Under the pieces are notes generated by a model that was not told where the DNA came from, made no database searches, and worked only from the letters and a program-made list of their open reading frames with translations. From positions 310,001 to 374,000 of the forward strand of contig OZ176060.1 in the NCBI GenBank assembly GCA_964247055.1: DNA of 64,000 nt, in the 5' to 3' direction. Positions 60,167 through 64,000 of the stretch are shown one piece after another. Source of the DNA: Paragordius varius. Taxonomy: Eukaryota > Nematomorpha. The position numbers and the translations under genes are program-made. Positions within the stretch are counted from its first letter, which is position 1. The number at the start of each line of letters is the position of its first letter.

Positions 60167-60458
60167 TTAATTCAAAAAGAAACATTTTTTGTAATTTTTT
60201 AGTTTATGATGTATATCAGGAACGCGATAAAGTGTCCAAATATAATCTGCCAACATCGCCGTATCACATTTCCCGTGATATCTATCTTCCATAGCTACTA
60301 AAATCTCCTGATGGAAGCGCTCCCCCTGTTCATCACTAAATGACCCTAAGTTATCTGGAAAATACTCCAGATGAGCATGAAGGAAGTGAATGAATTTTAA
60401 GAGACATGCGCACTCCAAACTCCTGAAAACATTTCATCATTTCGGCCACACCATCCTC
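60167..60458 (-). pseudogene. Transposase-like gene, block 3: C-terminal part with candidate catalytic Glu
   Basis: EDGVAEMMKCFQEFGVRMSLK, a small insertion at about 60392, then FLHAHLEYFPDNLGSFSDEQ, GERFHQE, DRYHGKCDTAMLADYIWTLY and the stop at 60167. The SDExGERFHQ word is a hallmark of this family, and its glutamate is the best candidate for the third catalytic residue. A GT...AG-bounded gap of 64 bases (60459-60522) separates it from the preceding frame, but the codon phase does not fit, so either an intron has decayed or a small deletion is present. Confidence 0.7.
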
Positions 60459-60618
60459 CTTTAAAAAGTGATGTTCAATACATTATTATTTTTTTTTATG
60501 AATTAGATATAACAAAAATTACCTAAGAAATTTCGGCAAACCCATATTACAGATTTCCAAGTTCTCATTTCTATATCACCCAAAAGTGACATAAACTTAT
60601 CATCATCAAATATTTTCC

Positions 60619-61370
60619 TTATCTGAGGGCCGACAAAAAACCCTCTTTAATCTTAGAGTCGGATATCTTGGGAAATATCTGACTAAGATATTGAAATCCG
60701 CGAGTGTCTAACTTCGCCATTGCTTTGACCAGATTTTTTACTAATCCAAGCTTTATATGTAACGGCGGAAGTAATATATTTTTTGTATCTAACAGAGGAA
60801 TTCGGTCTATGCTAAAATTACCTGGAGCATAATCATTACGCATAGGAAAGATTTTTTGGTAATGATTTGTTGTATCCCTGCTATCCCAGCAACAGAGAAA
60901 ACAACAAAATTTAACAAAACCAAAATTAAGATCTGTTAGAATTGCGGTTACTTTTAAATCCGCACGAATTTGCCACTGAAACTTCGGATATTGTAACAAC
61001 GTCAAAAATTTCGATAAATTTTCGTAGTTTTCCTTTTTGCAACGAGCATATGCAACAGGAATACTCGGTAAGTTGTTGTTATTATCCAAAAGGACGGCTT
61101 TAAAACTTGTTTTGGATGAATCCAAAAACAAACGCCATTCTTTGGGTTCCATTGGATATTGCAGGAAATTGAACATTCCCTCAATGTCCTGACAAAAAGT
61201 TATACCATCTTCTTCATTAAAATATTTCGTAAGATGGTCACTGCACCCTCTATAGGTTGTGCGCACACCAAAATCCAATGCATCATATTCCGCAAGTCGA
61301 GAATCTTTAAATATAAAATACTATACCAAGGACATCAGCGTTTCGTTTGGATAACCTTAAATCCTTAACC
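60619..61370 (-). pseudogene. Transposase-like gene, block 2: putative catalytic core
   Basis: Begins MNQNALNNLVKDLRLSKRNA, then after a 22-base disturbance (61305-61326) SRLAEYDALDFGVRTTYRG, and is open to 60619. EWRLFLDSSKTSFKAVLL has the look of the first strand pair of an RNase H-like core with its aspartate. IRADLKVTAILTDLNFG would supply the second aspartate, followed by the cysteine cluster FVKFCCFLCCWDSRDTTNHY, a C-x-C/H insertion such as CMC transposases carry. LLPPLHIKLGLVKNLVKAM and ISDSKIKEGF are the most family-typical words. A one-base shortening of the T run at about 60640 gives the stop; the next frame continues FVGPQIRKIF. Catalytic role is inferred by pattern only. Confidence 0.7.
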
Positions 61371-61392
61371 AAATTATTCAATGCATTTTGAT

Positions 61393-61848
61393 TCATTTTT
61401 CGTTTTCTATAGTTAGACGGGAAGTGGTGGATAAGGTTTCAACGTCGTCAGAAATTATATCAGTGTTTTCTTCCTGCCCGCTAAAAATGGGGGGTGTAGT
61501 GGACAAAGTATTGGCATATAAAATTTGTTTTTTAGCAGATTTGTTGAATGTGGAAATGTTAGAACAGCAAAAATAGCAATCCGTTATATGGTCTTTCGGT
61601 TCATGCCAGACCATAGGTTCTTCAATTTTCAAATTTTTTTTATCAGGCCATGCCAATAAACCATTGTAGCATGTTTGACATAATGAATGCGGGCTCCATG
61701 GCTTGTCTTGGTCCATTAAAGGTAGATTGAATTTCGCCTCGTAGGCAGCTTTAGCCCTTTCACTTATTTTTCGTCTTCGTGAGTTTCTGAATATGTATTG
61801 TCCACAGACGTGGCAAAACGAATTAGGGTCCCTCAAACATTTGCGCCG
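61393..61848 (-). pseudogene. Transposase-like gene, block 1: zinc-binding N-terminal domain
   Basis: N-terminal part of the element's protein. From KCLRDPNSFCHVCGQYIF it continues RRRKISERAKAAYEAKF, DQDKPWSPHSLCQTCYNGL, EPMVWHEPKDHITDCYFC and a serine/threonine-rich tail to a stop at 61393. Cysteine pairs C-x2-C (FCHVC), C-x2-C (LCQTC) and the C-Y-F-C pair with nearby histidines look like a zinc-binding fold, as expected for DNA binding by a transposase. From memory this wording (CLRDPNSFC.VCG ... W.PH..C..C ... VW.EP.DH..DCYFC) is shared by many 'uncharacterized' arthropod and Hydra proteins. A splice acceptor (TTATTTTTAG) just before it and a donor (AAAG/GTACGC at about 61937) suggest a short upstream exon. 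No ATG was found. The next segment (MNQNALNNLVKDLRLSKRN) overlaps in another frame. Confidence 0.7.
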
Positions 61849-62589
61849 CTAAAAATAAATGCATATAATAACTTCACCTGTAACAACACGACAGAACGCT
61901 TTTTTACACATCAAAAAATCAAAATAAGCGTACCTTTAAACGTCTTATTTACTGTTTCAAGTTATGTTATGGATTGAAAAATGTAGTTAAATTTTATTTA
62001 AACGTGCCACAATTAAAAAAGGGTAAATTTAAATTAAAAAAATTGATTATATTGAATTTATTTAACTATAAAATGTTCTCAATATATATAAAAAATGACC
62101 TCATTGGGATTCATGGATATAAAATTTATGAAAGTTATTTCCGGGAAAAAAACAAATGAATGCCTTTTTGCTTTTCTGTTAGTTCAACATTTCATTTTAT
62201 ATTTATTTTCATGTTTAAAAAGTATTTTTTATTTGTTGAAAAAAACTTTCGTATATTAAAAAACAAAATATCATGATTCATATAATCATGTACAATGCAT
62301 AATAAATAAATTTGCATGTTTAAAAGTAATTTTTATTTATAAATAATAATATATCAAATTAATATTATATATTTATTATTTTATTAATTATTTTATAAAT
62401 ATACTTGATTTATTCCTAAAATTAATATTTACATTTTTTAATTAATATTAACATATATTTATTATTTTATTAATTAAACTATAAATATACTAATTTATTC
62501 CTAAAATTAATATTTACATTTTTTAATTAATATTAACATTAAATTTTTCCATTTTGTTATGTATTAAAAATGGTATGGTGCCTGCACGT
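61849..62589. other. 5' region of the TIR element
   Basis: Between the gene and the right TIR. AT-rich; contains two similar stretches, TATTTATTATTTTATTAATT and CCTAAAATTAATATTTACAT, repeated at about 62365-62440 and 62455-62530. It may hold the promoter; no TATA box can be singled out in such AT-rich DNA. Confidence 0.5.
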
Positions 62590-62920
62590 CTCTTAATTTT
62601 TCATTGTTTTGAAACGCTATTTTTTTGGAGCTAAGTTTCGTTTTTTCTAAATAAATCAAAAAGTAGTAGAGACTTTTGAAAATTTCAAAATGTTACATGA
62701 ATTTTAAAATATAATTTGTAATATCCCTCCAAAAAAATATAATAAGCTATATAATTCAAAAAGTTATTACAAAAACAGGCATTTTTGATGGTTTTTGGAT
62801 TTTTAAAACCTTTTAGCGGCTCGTGAAAAAGAAGGAAAATATTAAATATATCTTTATTTTCAGAAAAAAATTCTCTATAAGATGTCGTAATTTTCACTCT
62901 GTAACAATCGTGTCACAGTG
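62590..62920 (-). repeat. Right terminal inverted repeat
   Basis: Mirror of 58592-58915: GTCTCTTAATTTTTCATTGT at its inner side, TTTAGCGGCTCGTGAAAAAG in the middle, GTGTCACAGTG at the tip. It has an internal stretch (62660-62700) not found in the left repeat. Confidence 0.9.
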
Positions 62921-62923
62921 TAA

Positions 62924-63426
62924 TTTTAAATACTCTAACAAAAACTTTGTTTTAAGAAATTAAATTTTGATTAAAATATTTCGTATTATTTACATTAAAT
63001 ATTATAAAGGAATGTTCTACCATTTTAAATGCATTTTCTATATCAAGATAATTTTTCACAGTTCGGAGGGCCACGTTTAGCCACCCCTGGACCAAATGAT
63101 AAATATTATAAAATTAGTATAGAATTTTTGTTTAAGATAATATGAAGTGTTAAATGACCTTTGAGATAAAAATGGTATATTTTTATAAATTTTATTATTT
63201 GCTCCGTAACTATAGATTTTTTAAGTTAGCCGCAAGTATTAATGCGGACGATCGATAAAATAAAAAATATTATCTTAAAACATCCCAAATTACAAAAATA
63301 CAACCTATAATTGTACAAATTGTCATTCAATAATTGTGTTTTTAATTAAAAATAATATCCTAATATTCTGCTGATAATGGTTCAAAGTTTATATATCTTG
63401 TTTTGATATTACTCATCAAAACTAAA
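62924..63426. other. AT-rich spacer with inverted hAT-like terminus
   Basis: 63055-63089 on the minus strand reads CAGGGGTGGCTAAACGTGGC then CCTCCGAACTGTG, a good hAT terminal sequence. No matching opposite end was found in the window. The rest is unassigned. Confidence 0.45.
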
Positions 63427-63529
63427 ACCGTTTTTATTGACTGGGAAAACGTTTCGATTGATTGGGAAAATGTTTTTATTGACTCGGAAAATGTTTCGAA
63501 TGACTGGAAAAACGTTTTTTGACTGGGAA
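63427..63529 (+). repeat. Minisatellite, about five units of 21-22 bp
   Basis: Units of the form ACGTTTCGATTGATTGGGAA and ATGTTTTTATTGACTCGGAA. The five units alternate between a TTTTTATTGACT and a TTTCGAnTGA version. Confidence 0.8.
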
Positions 63530-63577
63530 TGGCATATATTCTTACGTTTTGTCCGTATTATTTCGATTTTTACTGTA
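63530..63577 (+). mobile_element. M1 right end only
   Basis: TTACGTTTTGTCCGTATTAT, TTTTTACTGTATA; the left part of the element is absent. Confidence 0.6.
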
Positions 63578-63790
63578 TAGTACTTAATTTATTGTTGGCC
63601 AAATATTAATACAGTAGCGTATGATATAATAAAAATTTTGTCCATAATTTATAAATAAATTTAATGTTGGAATTTATAGGATAAACCTTTATTTCACACC
63701 GTTTGTTTTTTTACTCACACGTTACTGTATTGCATATCGGCCAAAATAATGTGAAGTGGCCAACAATAAAGTGGGTACTGATATACTTTA
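63573..63790 (+). mobile_element. M2 element, followed by its usual flank
   Basis: Ends AGTACTTAATTTATTGTTGG and CCAACAATAAAGTGGGTACT; inner pair AATACAGTAGCGTATG and CACACGTTACTGTATTG. The flank TCTGCGAGCCACGCTTTTTC follows, as after 17088 and, inverted, before 48641. From about 63860 to 64000 the sequence resembles 17180-17330 (TTTGGCGATTAAAA). Confidence 0.75.
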
Positions 63791-64000
63791 AGTTGATATC
63801 GATATAACAAATAGTCTCTACGGTTTAATCTGCGAGCCACGCTTTTTCAATGTAATTTTCAGTTTTAACTTAACAGAAGTTTACGTTTCACTCTTTTAAA
63901 TAAATTAAAACTAAAAGTTTAAAGTATATTTGGCGATTAAAAATGACATAAATCTAGGAATAATCATATAAGAATATATTTTCGCAAGGACAAGTCAATA

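Larger units (their letters stand above)
58592..62920. mobile_element. CMC-type (Chapaev3-like) DNA transposon with long TIRs
   Basis: A 4.33-kb element bounded by CACTGTG at 58592-58598 and CACAGTG at 62914-62920, flanked on both sides by TAA (58589-58591 and 62921-62923), a 3-bp target duplication. The terminal inverted repeats are about 325 bp (58592-58915 and 62590-62920) and agree closely apart from an extra 24 bp or so near the left tip and some 35 bp more in the right arm. Between them, on the minus strand, lies a gene in three visible blocks (61393-61848, 60619-61370, 60167-60458). A 640-bp MITE is nested at 59040-59679. CAC ends and a TWA-type 3-bp duplication are what is known of Chapaev3, within the CACTA/Mirage/Chapaev group. 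The assignment is inferred from ends and protein and not confirmed by search. Several frame breaks make this copy non-autonomous. Confidence 0.85.

Noticed and set aside
1-64000. CRISPR arrays, tRNA and rRNA genes, bacterial operons or ribosome binding sites
   Set aside because: None seen; the window is eukaryotic repeat DNA. The tandem arrays present lack the repeat/spacer structure of CRISPR.

Overview
The window is very AT-rich eukaryotic DNA that looks like a repeat-dominated intergenic region of an arthropod. The AT-richness, the RTE-type LINE remnants, the CACTG-ended DNA transposon and the amplified C2H2 zinc-finger family would fit a hemipteran or another AT-rich insect, but nothing here fixes the species. 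I see no tRNA, rRNA, CRISPR array, long conventional multi-exon host gene or LTR/retroviral element. Almost all of the 64 kb can be assigned by eye to a few dispersed families that recur in both orientations. I name them locally: R1 (arm repeat), U (core unit that carries zinc-finger scraps), V (2.6-2.8 kb unit), F (host of a foldback insertion), D (unit with a CTCGGCGGACGAACAT landmark), and the short inverted-repeat families M1 to M4.

Layout. 1-1143: inverted R1 copy. 1144-1640: part of D. 1641-5340: F, split by a 1.94-kb foldback element at 2379-4316. 5373-6990: D. 7470-11825: two R1 arms facing each other around a U core. 11826-14452: V. 15620-17150: zinc-finger gene copy followed by M1 and M2. 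17815-20880: M1, R1 and M3. 20880-26632: second copy of the U-R1-V block. 27160-28080: LINE endonuclease fragment. 30050-34200: inverted U with a zinc-finger pseudogene. 34200-36915: two more zinc-finger remnants. 40000-41100: sequence with no partner in the window. 41885-45215: RTE-type LINE on the minus strand. 45238-46370: F. 47210-51440: inverted repeats around an intact four-finger gene. 52054-53900: D, very like the copy at 5.4-7 kb. 54700-55380: second LINE endonuclease fragment. 55740-56800: inverted F without the foldback, close to an empty site. 58592-62920: a DNA transposon with long terminal inverted repeats, CACTGTG ends and a TAA target duplication, encoding a decayed C-x2-C plus putative DDE protein. 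63427-63790: a minisatellite and one more M1-M2 tail.

Two observations stand out. First, one C2H2 zinc-finger family occurs six times (one intact, one nearly so, four broken). In several copies it is followed by the same M1 then M2 short repeats, so gene and repeats appear to have been copied as one cassette. The intact copy also lies between inverted repeats. Second, the element at 58592-62920 has well-defined ends and a protein that resembles a widespread arthropod/cnidarian family usually labelled 'uncharacterized'. Its ends and TAA duplication point to the CMC (CACTA/Mirage/Chapaev) group, probably Chapaev3-like. All repeat boundaries come from reading by eye, without alignment, and should be taken as approximate unless a terminal motif is given.
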